Shown here piece after piece: positions 36,405 to 47,867 of a DNA stretch of 64,000 nt. Each line of letters starts with the position of its first letter. Position 1 is the first letter of the stretch. The DNA is from Larimichthys crocea (taxonomy: Eukaryota; Chordata; Actinopteri; Sciaenidae). The stretch covers positions 858,344-922,343 of the forward strand of contig NC_040033.1 in the NCBI RefSeq assembly GCF_000972845.2, read 5' to 3'. The notes below the pieces were generated by a model that did no database searches, was not told where the DNA came from, and worked only from the letters and a program-made list of their open reading frames with translations. The position numbers were made by a program, and so were the translations under genes.

Positions 36405-36871
36405 TGTCAGGCCGGAACTTAAACAGGACTCAGAAGCAGAGGTGTCCGTGAGCAGTTTTATTAAAAGGAAACAAAACCTCTCGACCGAGTGAGGCGAAAC
36501 AAAAAGGCTATGAACACTAACCCTACAGAATCTCTCCGAAGAGAGAACGAGGCCAAACGAAATATAACAAAAAACACTGCTAAGGAGGAAAAAACTTGGT
36601 TATGCAAAATATCAAAAGGCTACAAAACATTACACATTAAAACCACTACAAGCAAAACAGTAGCAAACAAAAAACTCTCCTAAAAGGTGGAGGCTAGACA
36701 ATACTACACACTAAACTAAGTACTAGAAACCAAAAGCAAGACTAAGACAATATATACACAGGGTAATGGGGAACAGGTGGAAACAATCAGACCGGTGACA
36801 CATTAGAAAGGGCAGGTAAATTTCAAAATAAAACAGGAAATCACGAAAAAGAACAAAAACCCAGCTTGACA
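36405..36871 (-). mobile_element. Solo LTR inserted in SINE target duplication
   Basis: Termini are TGTCAGG and CTTGACA. CATTC flanks both ends (36,400-36,404 and 36,872-36,876), a 5-bp target duplication. On the minus strand it carries CCTTTTAATAAAACTGC near its 3' end, a polyadenylation signal, which fixes the orientation. The body is T-rich on that strand. No coding sequence remains. Its ends resemble those of the insertion at 17,277-17,706. It lies inside the left copy of the target duplication of the neighbouring SINE. Confidence 0.85.
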
Positions 36872-36885
36872 CATTCATTCATTTT

Positions 36886-37054
36886 CTTTTAGATTTTTTA
36901 TTTTTGACAGAGGCAGCTGAAGAGTGACAGGAATGTGGAGAGAGATGGGGAACGACATGCAGCAAAGGGCCGCAGGTTGGATTTGAAACCTGGGTCGCTG
37001 CTGAGCCTTCGTACATGAGGCGGACGCTCTACGAACTGAGCCAATCGACACCCC
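36886..37054 (-). mobile_element. tRNA-derived SINE
   Basis: The minus strand reads GGGGTGTCGATTGGCTCAGT, then TCGTAGAGCGTCC (A-box region), GGTTTCAAATCC (B box, canonical GGTTCRANNCC slightly altered), TTTGCTGCATGTCGTTCCCC and CTCTCTCCACATTCCTGTC, and ends in an A-rich tail. This is the plan of a common percomorph SINE with a tRNA head transcribed by RNA polymerase III. CATTCATTCATTTT flanks it at 36,872-36,885 and 37,057-37,070. Counting through the LTR that split the left copy, the duplication becomes 16 bp. It is not a functional tRNA gene. Confidence 0.9.
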
Positions 37055-37118
37055 ATCATTCATTCATTTTGAATAAATTATATGAATATATGTGATGCAC
37101 GGAGCCAAAACAAGAGAA

Positions 37119-37160
37119 AATATATCTCTGTCCAAATACTTATGGACTGTACAGTATGAT
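37119..37160 (+). mobile_element. Terminal fragment of a Tc1-like or related element
   Basis: CTCTGTCCAAATACTTATGG followed by ACTGTACAGTA matches the 3' terminus of an abundant fish DNA element ('tgtccaaatacttatggac...'). Its reverse complement resembles the start of the fragment at 25,621. Only the end remains. Confidence 0.6.
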
Positions 37161-38260
37161 GTGATTATGGCAGTACATCAGGCAGCTCAGGGGCTGCTAC
37201 GTTATGCATATGCGCTTTATATTGCATTTCTGTGGCAAACACTCTCATTACACATTCCTTCCAGCACAAAGAACATCAAAATCTCAGCCATAAAACTTTT
37301 TAGTACTCCAACTAACTGCATATTACATCTCAAATCACAGATTAAAATGCCTCACACGGCTCCGGCTCCTGAAGTTGGAAAAGTCTGCTAGGTATAATTT
37401 CACTTCATTTAAAGAAGTAAAGAAAAAGAGAGAGGGAGGGAGGGAGCTGCGGTTCTATAAATGCAGACGGAAGCTCGACGGTAGAAAAGCGTCACTGTTA
37501 GCCTGTGGAAAACCCTGAGAACAAAAGCATGAGCATCCATCAGGCTGCCGTTGAATAGAGCTCCCTCTGGGGATCCAGGGCAAACAGGCCTCTCTTCTCT
37601 CTGTCTCTGCCGCCGCACTCGCTACATAATAAGGATAAGCCCTCCTAGCTATCAGACTGTGCACGCAGAGTAAACAATTACGTCTCTTTTTCATGTTGGG
37701 GAAAGAGCTGGAAAGCTTCATTTGGTATTCAGCTCCCACCTGGTATTGCTGTGTTAAAAGAGAGAGAGAGAGGGAGTGTCGGAACGTCACCCTGACCTTG
37801 CTGGCAGAGATCTCTGGGGCTCTTTCATGTCTCACGATGTCAGGAGTAACTATATCCACTGCACACAGTCATAGGCTAATTGTAGATTTGAATCTTGAGC
37901 CAGACCAAATGACACTTGAAGCTAGGAATATCAATTAGGCGGAGCAGTGAGGACTGCAAAGGGATATGTCTGAGGAGCGTTTGCTGAGCAGCTGTTTGGA
38001 CTCGTGTTTGTTTATGCAATGAATAAGTCATGAATGTTGAATTATCCGGCTGGTTACAGTGCAAAAAAAACAATGCGGAGGCGGTTAGTGTAGGGGTCTC
38101 TTAGACTTCTTGCCACAATAATAATAACTGAGCCAGTGGATGAGATGAACGTCTAAGTCCGACATGCTGAGGAGCTTCAGCGAGGTCATATGAGTGAAGG
38201 ATGGGAACGATACGAAAGGTTGAATTAAGTGGTTTTAGCTGCGAGCTCTACATCTTAACT
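37161..38260. other. Unannotated unique sequence
   Basis: No gene is recognised. GA-rich simple tracts lie at 37,424-37,445 and 37,758-37,775. A 134-codon minus frame (37,455-37,859) is Ser/Arg-rich, overlaps a 69-codon and an 81-codon frame, and has no domain. Confidence 0.4.
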
Positions 38261-38261
38261 C

Positions 38262-38455
38262 TGCAGGGTGCTTCATTGTTCAGAGAGAACATCTCGTAAG
38301 CGAAAGGTTGCAGGTTCAATCTCTGCGGGAGCCAGACCCAGAATCCATCGTCAGTCAATCGTTAGAGTGCTTGAGCAAGACGTTGAATCCTTACCTGCTC
38401 TTTCTAATTGTAAATCACTCCGGATAAGAACACTATCAAGCGCTTAAAAGGAAAA
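38262..38455 (+). mobile_element. Degenerate tRNA-derived SINE
   Basis: ATCTCGTAAGCGAAAGGTTG, CAGGTTCAATCTCTG (B box GGTTCAATC at 38,313-38,321), GTGCTTGAGCAAGACGTTGA, CTTACCTGCTC and GTAAATCACTCCGGATAAGA match in order a widespread fish SINE ('aaccagaaggttgcaggttcgattcc...ccttgagcaagac...gtaagtcgctttggataaaagcgtc'). Point changes are many and the A box is weak, so it is old and inactive. Confidence 0.75.
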
Positions 38456-39822
38456 TCCACCCCTCAATACCCTCACGCCTCTTTTAGTACGGCTTAGTGA
38501 AAGTTCAATCACGAAGACGACTTCACTGACAGAACTCCTTTAGTTTGCATCATCCAATCTTCTAAGCTTAAGCATGTCCGCTTCTTCTCCCACACCCACC
38601 GGGGAATCAATCACAAATCTATGCGCTCTTTATTACTTTAAACAGGCTTGTTCAATATGTTGCTGTCATTCTAGGTATTGTTTGTGTCCTTACTAAATCA
38701 CCACCTGTGCAGAGGTTGCATGTGCAGCTCCGAATATATGGTGACAAATCAAGTTTTTGATGCATTCGGTGTCTATTTGAGTCTCGTCCAACATTTTGAT
38801 TATTTTAAATCCAAAAGGAGGTCGTTAAAATTATCGAATTTGCTGTCAATCTGCAGTGTTTACTGTGTGAAGCTGTTTACGCCCCAACCAGTGCTGTGCT
38901 TCTCTGACTAAAAGCAACATATGGCTGCATTGCTCTTTGGCAGTTTGAGGCTATTTCTGCAAGGAATTAATATCTCTCACTTATTATGCACGGTAGATAT
39001 TGCCCAGTATTTACAACGAAATTAATTGCAGGCACAAAAACAGATCTTTTGCTCCTTAACACAGAATGTGGTCGTGATGGTTTAGACAGATGAAACATTG
39101 TGATAGCTGCAGCGTGATGTAGACATGCATTTCAAATTTGGCGAGCTACCAAGGGAAATTAGAAAAATGCATCATCCAACGACAAGCGTAAATGACCAGT
39201 GGCTGTTTAGCGTTGCTGTAGTTGTTCAGGGTGAATCTTAACTGAAGATATCAGCAGATGTCTGTGTCATCTTTGATTTCCTCTAAGATAAAATACGAGT
39301 GCCTTCTGTACGGTTGTACCTGAGATTTTATTGCGAGGTAAGTGGCGAATTATTGTGTCTCCTTTCTGTTCGACGGCCTTGGAGCTCAGCTGAAAAGATA
39401 AGGGGAACAGCACATTCTCACTAAAGGTTGACATGAGAGGCACAAGCTGCATTGTCTCGTGGCTTCACCGGGGCTCCCATGGGTTTCCCATTATCTTCCC
39501 CGAGATGACGATTTCAAACTCAGTCACTTCTCTAGATCCAACTAGGCGTCTAAAAGTAGGACGAGAAGACACGGGGTGAAATATGATACCTTTCAAGAAT
39601 TTTCCTTCATTTGGTATTGAACACAGTGACCATTTTGTCCCTGTCAGAAACTAGTTATGTGACATATTCTGTCCATAAGTCTTGAGTGCTGAGGGAATTT
39701 GTTCTTGTTCTCAGGAAATATTCTTTTACAGGCATGATGCTGAATGACAGAATATTCTGCTGCTCTCGTTTGCCATGTACACTGAAAGAAATTACTGATT
39801 TCTGGCTTTGAAAGTCATCTTG
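38456..39822. other. Unique sequence, CNE-like in part
   Basis: No gene is recognised. The segment 38,930-39,260 is complex and repeat-free (AAGGAATTAATATCTCTC, GAAATTAATTGCAGGC). Frames are of at most 77 codons. Confidence 0.35.
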
Positions 39823-39850
39823 CACACACACACACACACAAACACACACA
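39823..39850 (+). repeat. (CA)n microsatellite
   Basis: About 14 CA dinucleotides with one AA interruption. Confidence 0.95.
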
Positions 39851-40424
39851 AGCAAGGCTGATTTAGTTCTGTCAATAACAAGGCCTCAGGCCTCAGGCTG
39901 CATGTTTCCCTGTGTTGGAGCTGTTTTTACTCACACCACAACACCACAGTGTTGTTACTGCGCACAGACCATGCTGAGAGACAAGGCATATTTCGTTTTT
40001 TACCACCTACAGCAACGAACTGCCATCAGGAACGTGAAATTACAGGTGCTACCTGAGATCAAGCCACGTGTCTGGGCTTCATCCCAGTGGCATGAGAATC
40101 TGGGCAACCCGGGCTCTGTGCAGTCTGGGTCATTATTATTCATTCAACTGCTGTGAATGCAAACAGGTAGTCAGGATGATACATCGTCAAACAGGGTGGC
40201 ATTAAGTCAGCTGAATTAATCTGGATAATCAGTGAATAATTGAAGGATCCCAGGAATGTGAAGTGACCTTTACTGTTAACGGTATTTTATTCCCTGAAAC
40301 ACTGACTGGTAGTGTCTGGAGACCAGTAAAGGATTTATTTAAACCATGGCCAATGCCATATCACATATCATGATTCTCTTAGATGTAAAAACATTTACTC
40401 TTACCTTGAGAGACTATTTGAGTC
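39851..40424. other. Unannotated unique sequence
   Basis: No gene is recognised. GCCTCAGGCCTCAGG near 39,883-39,897 is a tiny tandem. Confidence 0.4.
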
Positions 40425-40600
40425 CTTGGTTAAGTTAACAAAGCTTATCATCTCCCAAAAACCAACAATCATTGTTGTTAGTTTGGTTTCTTTTAACTAT
40501 AACCAATGCCTTTTCAAAACTAAGCACTGCTGCTTGCCTGGACGTAATCAAAGAACTGTAAAAAAAGACGTAACCATGAACTGTGGTAGAGTTTTAGTCA
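40425..40600 (-). repeat. Dispersed repeat fragment (TTAACTATAACC type)
   Basis: AAAACCAACAATCATTG, TTTAACTATAACCAATGCC, TTTTCAAAACTAAGCACTG and ACGTAATCAAAGAACTG recall the fish repeat that includes 'ccttttccaaaacataaccatg'. Weak match, old copy. Confidence 0.35.
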
Positions 40601-40698
40601 TCCAGGTAATCTTTCTTTGGGAGGGGTTAAATCTGGGGCAACTGGACTTGGTTGTAGATCCATTCCCATTCCTTCATCATACTGCCTTGACCAAGTTA
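40600..40698 (+). repeat. Dispersed repeat, 'GTCATCCAGGTAA' family
   Basis: TTTTAGTCATCCAGGTAATC and GGGGCAACTGGACTTGGTTG match in order a common fish repeat tail ('cagtcatccaggtaatcctcaag...gggcaactggacttggttgtag'), often linked to Penelope-like elements. Non-coding. Confidence 0.55.
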
Positions 40699-40740
40699 CA
40701 GGTTTGACTGTTTAAACTTAAGTTTGGACAGTCAAACCTG
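40699..40740. repeat. 42-bp near-perfect palindrome
   Basis: CAGGTTTGACTGT (40,699-40,711) mirrors ACAGTCAAACCTG (40,728-40,740). The 16 bases between them contain the palindrome AAACTTAAGTTT, leaving only a TT against GG mismatch in each 21-base arm. Those would be G-U pairs in RNA. Confidence 0.95.
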
Positions 40741-41320
40741 CCTTTCCCCTCAAAGTTAGAGAATATCTGTAGCCTGATTATTGTCTCATCAGTACAACCC
40801 GGACGTCTCCGTCCTCCTGAACAAAGTTCAAACCTTCAAACTCTCTTCATCAACAGTCTTGTCTGTTCTTGAACAGTAGGTAGATTAACATGCAAAACAG
40901 GTGTCGTCAGCCTCCAAAGGTATTGCCACCTGAAATCTTTATAATGAAGCTGCAACGCAGTACTCAGTCTGCACTCACTGAAACAATGAATTACCAAGTT
41001 ATATTACAGCATCAGGTATTTTACTAACGAAAAATTAAATGTATAATATCTAACATTTTGACAGTTAATTGTCTAAAAGCAACTAGATATATGTAATATA
41101 TTTTGTTGAGTTGTGTACTGGATTTATTCACAGTCATGATGTGTTTATTTTGTTTGCTTGCCAGTGGCTATAACTTTCTGGAAAACTATAATATGTAATT
41201 ATTATTATAGATATATAGATTTTCATCTGCAATGGTGGCTGTTTAACAATGAGGACAACTCCAGTTATTTCATGAAATCATCAAACTATGTCTTCTGTTC
41301 TTGTTTTAATTAGAGAGACC
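40741..41320. other. Unannotated unique sequence
   Basis: Nothing recognised. AT-rich, with an ATTATTATAGATATATAG tract at about 41,199-41,216. Confidence 0.4.
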
Positions 41321-41404
41321 CTCACATGCAAATAAACCAAGCCTACCTTCATCTATCTGACTCTCACATGCAAATAAACCAAGCCTACCTTCATCTATCT
41401 GACT
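41321..41404 (+). repeat. Exact 42-bp tandem duplication
   Basis: Two 42-bp units (41,321-41,362 and 41,363-41,404) are identical along their full length. Each holds a POU octamer ATGCAAAT (41,326-41,333 and 41,368-41,375) and ends CATCTATCTGACT. No repeat family is recognised. The lack of any difference suggests a recent event or an assembly artefact. Confidence 0.95.
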
Positions 41405-43595
41405 TCATTGATTCCAAGCGTGCAGGGTTTGTTTACCAAGATGTCTACTTTACGTTAAGACCCAGTTTGATTTTTGTAAATTAAGAAAAGCCCAACACGT
41501 CAGTGATATTTCATTACAATGACGCCTTAACATGGCCAAATGTAACTGTATTTTGGACAAAATTGACCTTTCGGCAAAGATATGACCTCACTGGACACTG
41601 GTATCAGCAGTCCCACCCTGCCCAGCAAGAATCATACAATGTGTCTGCTCCTCATATTTATGGTATCCGAGTGTTTCTTTTCAGGCTTAGTTGCACATTC
41701 ATCTCTCATACTCTCCTCCCAGCAACTGACACCAACAAACATTAAGATGCCTAGAGTCCTTTATGCTGTTAGTGCATCCTTCTGTATCTTGGGCTCAAGG
41801 TTCCTCTCATCATCAGCCAACAACTTGGGGGAACGGTGCGCAAAGTTTCATCTCCTACTTTCATCATCCATATCCTGGCAGTAAACATACTGACACCCAT
41901 GCACAATATTCTCGCAGGTGAAAATAAGACTCTTTGGCCTAAAGAGAATCAGCCAGATAATAACAATAATAGATAAAATTAGCTCATGTAGAAGTCTGTA
42001 GCCTTGTTGACCTGATTGGTCAAACTCTCTCTAAAAAAGTGGAATTGCGTCAGAGGTGGTGTGCCTGCCTTTAGGTTAAAATGTGCTCAAAATTTAATTG
42101 TAGATAAGTTCTTGCAGAAGACTTTTCCAAGGGGCTCTGTTTACATAATTGGTTTACATAATTTTGTTTACATTATTACATAATAAAGGCATTAGCGGGG
42201 AGAGAGAGAAGGGATGTGAGTGCTTGCTCCACAATAATGAGGCAACATGTTAAACTGGGAACAAATGAATTAAATTAAAATAAATAAAACCTCGACTTCA
42301 AAGTGGAAATAAGCGCAGGAGTTAGGGGTCGTGTTTAAAATGCAAGCAGCAAATATCTCTGACAGTGGGGTTAGGGTTTCACAGGCAGTCTGGCATCTAT
42401 ACCAGGCCTGAAAGAAAACTTCATTTTAATAGAAAAACATTTCAGGGTTTTCTTATGAGAAAGCCTAAGCAACAGACTACATCTTTTTATTTAAAACAGC
42501 TTGCTTAGTAATACCAATAAATAGTGGACAAAACCACTGTGTGTTGAATTAACTGGTCTCACAAAGTTCCCATACTTATTCAATATGTCCCACCATGAAT
42601 ATAATCTCAACAAACAGCCCAAACTGTGTGAACTAAAAATAAAGTCGATTTGGAAAATAACAACTTGAGTCCGCCAAAGAAAGTAGAAAAGATTACTTGA
42701 GTATAAAACCCAGATAAACTTCAGAAAATTCAAAAAATATCCTTTAATCTCTGAAGGGTTCAGGTCAGGGTTCGGCTTATACTGCAGAGATGGAGTAAGC
42801 AAGATCTACTTTCCTTTTATTGTTGGGTTTCAACACAGGACTAAAAAAAATATAGTGCTAGCAGCTGTATTAATATTGTGATGGTGGATACATGCTGTAT
42901 ATCACTGCATAACCCTATCAGTGCAATATCAAATCAATCCATGAAAACAGAAACAAGGAGCAGTAACCTTTTTAAAATGTGTTCATGTCCATGTAAATGT
43001 AGCCAGTCAAAGCCGGAGTGATGCTGATTATCAGCCGCAGAGACTGTGAACACCATTTGACCTGAAAATGAAAAACAAATAGGGGCTAACAAAAGTAAAC
43101 AGACATCAAATGCATGTTTTCCTTCCTTCAGCATGATACTGTTTTTATTTTACGTTAGTGGTGTAATTTCTCTCAATTCGGGGAGGAAAATCTCTCACCA
43201 CAGTCTTTGAAGACGGACAAATCAAACACTAACTCGTGCATGTTGCCGAGGTGTGCGAGCCAGTGGGGAAATACACTCTCAAAATAAAGCAATTTCAGGG
43301 AGATCACATACCTGCAGCCAATTCCCCCGCACTAAATCTATTCAAGATGAATGGTGTGTGTTGGCCCAATTGGAAACGTTGTGTAAGCCGATAGAGTTTC
43401 TTTGGAAGCAGGAAACAACAAATTTTCTTGGTTACCTCACCAAACAAACTCCTGTCCCAGCCTTTCATTGATTGTGCGTACTATATCAATTCAATGGAGA
43501 TGTTTTGCCCTTGAAGTTGGCTGCTCTGTTGAGTTGTTTTGTCCGGCCTCTGCTTTCACATCATGGCAGCTGTGACTGTGTGTGGAGCGTAACTA
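41405..43595. other. Unannotated unique sequence
   Basis: No gene is recognised. GTTTACATAAT-type text repeats three times at 42,138-42,180. Frames of 100-103 codons at 41,582-41,884 and 42,491-42,802 (minus) have no domain. Confidence 0.4.
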
Positions 43596-43924
43596 AATGT
43601 AACATATAGGGGGATCTATTTACAGGAATATGCCAGAAACTGAAGAAGATTCATAACTATGTTTTGTGTATAATGTCCTGAAATAAGAATTGTTGTGTTT
43701 TTGTTACCTAAGAATTAACTTTCTACAGAAACACTAGGTCCTCTTGCAACAATGTTGCACTTCCATTGTTTCTACAGAAGACCAGAACAGACGGGCCAAA
43801 CATTGGCTCCAGACTCAAGTATTACACAACTGATTTCTCTTTAACTCTTAGAACAAGACGGAAAGTGGAAGGAGTTGCAATCCACAACTACACCACCACT
43901 AAATCTCACATGCTGATCCTTTAA
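43596..43924 (+). mobile_element. TTAA-bounded MITE, degraded copy
   Basis: GAATTGTTGTGTTTTTGTTA, TTGTTTCTACAGAAGACCAG, AACAGACGGGCCAAACATTG and ACCACTAAATCTCACATGC, ending CCTTTAA, match in order the element at 60,355-60,645. The left terminus is decayed, and the right retains TTAA at 43,921-43,924. It is a non-coding member of an abundant percomorph family. Confidence 0.7.
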
Positions 43925-45389
43925 AATAACCCAAGCTGTAGTTGAGTACTTCCATTTTCTGCTACTTTATCCTTCTACCTCAGATTTTACATTCAACACA
44001 TTTGATAAGGTTGTAAAATTCAAAAACATTACCTAAGATTAAACTCAGCGGATCTCAACCTTTTCAGTTCCGGTGTCTGTTAGCCATTCTACCAAAGAGA
44101 GATTCCATCTCTAAATGGCTCAGATATTTTACTTTTACTATTTGATTTTATTGATAATGCTTTTGTACTTTTCCGTCAAAGAACAACAATTTAGTTTGCT
44201 CTGGTGGCCCCTGAGGACAAACGTAGTCGAGTTTCCTTTGCAACGTTTCAGTGATTTGAAGGATCTGACCTATAGCCGATCCTCTTGCTGATGGTGTTTG
44301 TTAGACTACAAAAATAGACTTATAGCCACACATGTGATGGCTTGTGGGAATACATCACATATATTAATGCACTGCCATATCTGCTGTATTAAAATACTGC
44401 CCTGTTCTCATCATCGTAATTACTCTGCTGTGGATAATATGTGTCCTTTGCCCTTTTACTTTAAAAAGGAAGATGATATTGTGCTTGATGCTCTGACTTT
44501 ATTGGATCATGAATTTTTGAGCTCTAATTGTGCATGGCGTTTTTTAATTAGCAAGTTATTATAGGAGGGAGCACTGCAGATGTGCGTTGCACTCCTACAC
44601 CAGCGTCACAGTTAATGTGCTTTGCACAGGAAATGACACCTCACATCACAAGCTAGAATTCCTATTTCGGTGACGACACACCCCGTGCACAGGCACTTTG
44701 GCAGGTCTGCTAATGTTTTGGCTCTTAGTGAAGCTTTTGTTGAGCAGATGAAAAACCATTGGCAGTGGCACGGTAACTCGCTAACTCGCAAAAACAAGTT
44801 GGAGCGAGGTCATCGCAGAGTTCACCGACACTTCCCTCAGTCAGCTTTAACTCTGGACAGTGATTTAGCTTACTGCATCCATTACTGTTTATCCCTGAAA
44901 CCTAATTTCACAAGCTCAGTCTTAAAAAAAATGTTTTAATAAAATGAACAGAAACTCAGAAAGAGCTTATGTGTGGGCAAAATTTGAATAAGATGAGCTT
45001 CCACCAGGAAAAAGGATTTTGTGAGAATTGTAGGAATTATACACAAAGTTAAGTTTTGGCAATAAAAAAAAAGATGGGTTTCATATTTTATATATTTAAA
45101 AATTTAGCTGCTAATTACATGTGCAGATACACCGGCATTCTTTATAATCCCATTAACCGTAGAACACCAACTTAGGGTTTTTTTACTCTTCTTGTAGTGT
45201 GTAGTCCAGTTATGTAGTAAAATGACATGAAGAGTGCAGTCTGTCTTCACCTCAGCACTTTGAAGGTGTGGTGCCTGTGAAATGGAGGCAAAATGATGGA
45301 CTTTAATACCATTGTGAGACAAGAACAGGGACGATTCTGCAAATCCTGGGCTCCTGTCCAATGCCAACATTGTTCTGCACAACTACAAT
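43925..45389. other. Unique sequence, CNE-like in part
   Basis: No gene is recognised. The segment 44,430-44,720 is complex and repeat-free (GGCGTTTTTTAATTAGCAAG, GTCACAGTTAATGTGCTTTG), the look of a conserved element. Frames are of at most 92 codons. Confidence 0.35.
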
Positions 45390-45720
45390 ATGGTTAATGT
45401 TAGAGAAAGATGAACTACGGGTAAGGTTAAGGCTGCTAAACCAACTGGGTAAGGTTGGGAAAGATGATATTAAGTAAGTCTAAGGATAGATCTGTGTTTA
45501 GGTGAGCTCTGGTCTCCTGCCTGAAAGTCTGACACACTCCATTCCCATTTACAATGACAACCCTCACACTCTTACTCTTCTCACTACGTAGCAGGCACAC
45601 TTCTTTCTTTCTCCTTTTCTTTTGAAGGGGCCCATCCAGCAAAGGACAAACACCCTGTGTTATACATGTTAGACTACTCCTGCACATGTTCCTCACCCAA
45701 AGATAAGCCAGCAGCCTGTT
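45390..45720 (+). repeat. Dispersed fish repeat (CTACGTAGCAGGC family)
   Basis: GGTAAGGTTGGGAAAGATGA, AAGTCTAAGGATAGATCTG, CCTGCCTGAAAGTCTGACAC, CACTACGTAGCAGGCACAC and CTTTTGAAGGGGCCCATCC occur in the order of an interspersed percomorph repeat I recognise, ending ATGTTCCTCACCCAAAG. Non-coding; class unknown. Confidence 0.6.
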
Positions 45721-47130
45721 GTTTGCTGTTAGAGTCTTGACTAGCTACAGTTTTTAGGACTTCTAACATCAATAAATGCTTTTTTATCTCATAGCATCTG
45801 CAAATCTAGAAGCACTTAGTAATCAGTTCGTGTCATATTCCTGTATCAGTGTTGGTTTGACACATTTCTGTTGTTAGACAGTTAATCTCCTAAGGCAACA
45901 GAATCCAATCACAACAGTCCAGTTTGTAACACGTTGGGCAAATGGAGCACAAACACTTGACTCTCAGCAGTTCAGTCTTTATCATCTGCTGCTCAGATTC
46001 AATCTTATTCTTGTCTCCAGTTGTGCCATAGTTCACGAACAATGTTATTATTGTTTGGACAGGCTGGACAGTTTAGACATGACACAAGAATGGCAGAACA
46101 ATCAGTGTTGTGTTTTTGTTCAAATCTCCTGCATGTTAACCAGAGGTGTTCTAGTAGTAGTGACGGATGACGCTGAGCAGACGGAGCCACATCAAACAAA
46201 CACCCCACGACGCGTTGGAAACGTCAGTGTGAACGCTGCATGTGGAGAGACGGCGCCCGTCACCCTGGATTTTTGAAAACTTGCCGTCACTTGGAATCAA
46301 GGGACACCGCTGCCATGTTTGAAAAATGTTCCTGCATTTTTCATTCAGGAAATAAATAAATAATATGGCTTAATTAGTTGGAGGTCATTTCATGGAATAC
46401 AAAGAAGAGATGAGCGAGAGAAAGAGGAGAAATGTGTATTTGCTTTCACTAGAAACATCATTATTTCTAAGCTTGAATTATGCAATACGCCGGCTTAGAC
46501 GATAAATAACAAGTGGAGAGAGAAAACAAGTTGAACAAACACATTAATTAAATTTGTGGGTGGGTGTAGTGTTTTTCATAAGGTGATAACTTCACTCTGG
46601 GATGTCCACCCTCAATTATCACATTCTTAAGAGCTGAAAATTAAATCGTATCACCCCCTTTTCACACATATTACACCACCTGGTTCACCAAAGATAGAGG
46701 CAAAAACATTACTGTTGATTAAATTATCACTTCAAGTGTATTTTTAATTGATTTATCTTGAAAATAGTGTTAATATTTATGTGAATATATGAAATTTGTC
46801 AGCGGGGGCGCACGTTTTTTTCCCCTCTTTAGGCGAAGTCCATCAAGAAGTTTTGAGCTAAGCGGCATCGGCTGGTGATACAATCCCATGCCAACAAAGT
46901 GTTTCATCGGTCTGAACTATGTGACCCTGTTTACTTCGGCTCATTTGATCGCCCTTTTAAAGCCCGTCAAACACGCAGCGGGTGGAGACTGATCCCTCCG
47001 ATGAATAAATGAATCCTGACAACTTCCACATCAAAACGTCTGGATGTGGCCAGCTCGTTGGCACTGCACATGGCACGCACGAGAGCCTGATGCTCGTTCA
47101 TTCATGTGAAGGAATTAACCAAAGCTAAGG
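45721..47130. other. Unannotated unique sequence, partly CNE-like
   Basis: No gene is recognised. The segment 46,360-46,560 is AT-rich with many TTAAT/ATTA cores. Frames are of at most 73 codons. Confidence 0.4.
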
Positions 47131-47740
47131 AAACACAGCACATTAATTATTCAGTCATGCCTAATTGGTTAATTACAATGGCAGGGAACCCCATCCTCCT
47201 AAATAACCTTTTTTATATAGCGCTGAGTGTGTCATAATGAAAGTCTTTAGCAAACCGCTCCTTGTAAATCAACATCACCATCCGTTATTGGGGAATGGTC
47301 CAATCAACTCGACTTCCATGTTTAAGTTGTTTGAATGAACCACCTGTTTCTCCTCCAATTAGCCTCCGCGGTTGCATCTGCCTGCGGGTTCAGAATTGGC
47401 TTGCAGTTTCGACACCGCAGTGCTGAAGCCAATCTAATTATATATTATACTCCAGCACGGGCTGAACTCGGAGCAATGAGCGGCCTGGAATTGAATATGA
47501 TGAGAGCATTTCTCTCATTTAGTAATATACCATATCCAATGCAACTACCCCATGTATTATTAAACTGGTTGTTTGGTTGCTAGCACTGGGCAATATTCCC
47601 AGCCATTAGTTGCCATGATACGCAGCTGTGCAGCCAGAATTAATGATAAAGCCAGTTCTTGTTAAGATCACTCAGGTTGCTTTTCGCACCTAATCTGTTT
47701 TTGTGCAGAGAGCTGTAATTCAAACTGCGAAACCAGTGCT
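47131..47740. promoter_or_regulatory. Candidate conserved non-coding element cluster
   Basis: Roughly 600 bases without simple repeats. They contain CCTAATTGGTTAATTACAAT, GCCAATCTAATTATATATTA, CCAGCCATTAGTTGCCATG and AGAATTAATGATAAAGCC. CCAAT/ATTGG-like and homeodomain cores recur. An 82-codon frame (47,335-47,583) runs through it but has no domain. Among the unique blocks of the window this one looks most like a developmental enhancer; conservation is not tested. Confidence 0.35.
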
Positions 47741-47867
47741 GGTCTGCTTCCAAGAAAAAACTCTGGTGTGCTCATTTTTTTGTGTGATGCGGATTCAAAG
47801 CAGACCAGCCGATACTGTATGCTTCAGTGTGCAGAGCTTAAAGGCTGTTTTCAGATTCATCTGCTCG

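Noticed and set aside
36956..37054. tRNA gene on the minus strand
   Set aside because: A- and B-box-like text is present, but no cloverleaf-compatible acceptor closes it, and a SINE body, A-rich tail and target duplication follow.
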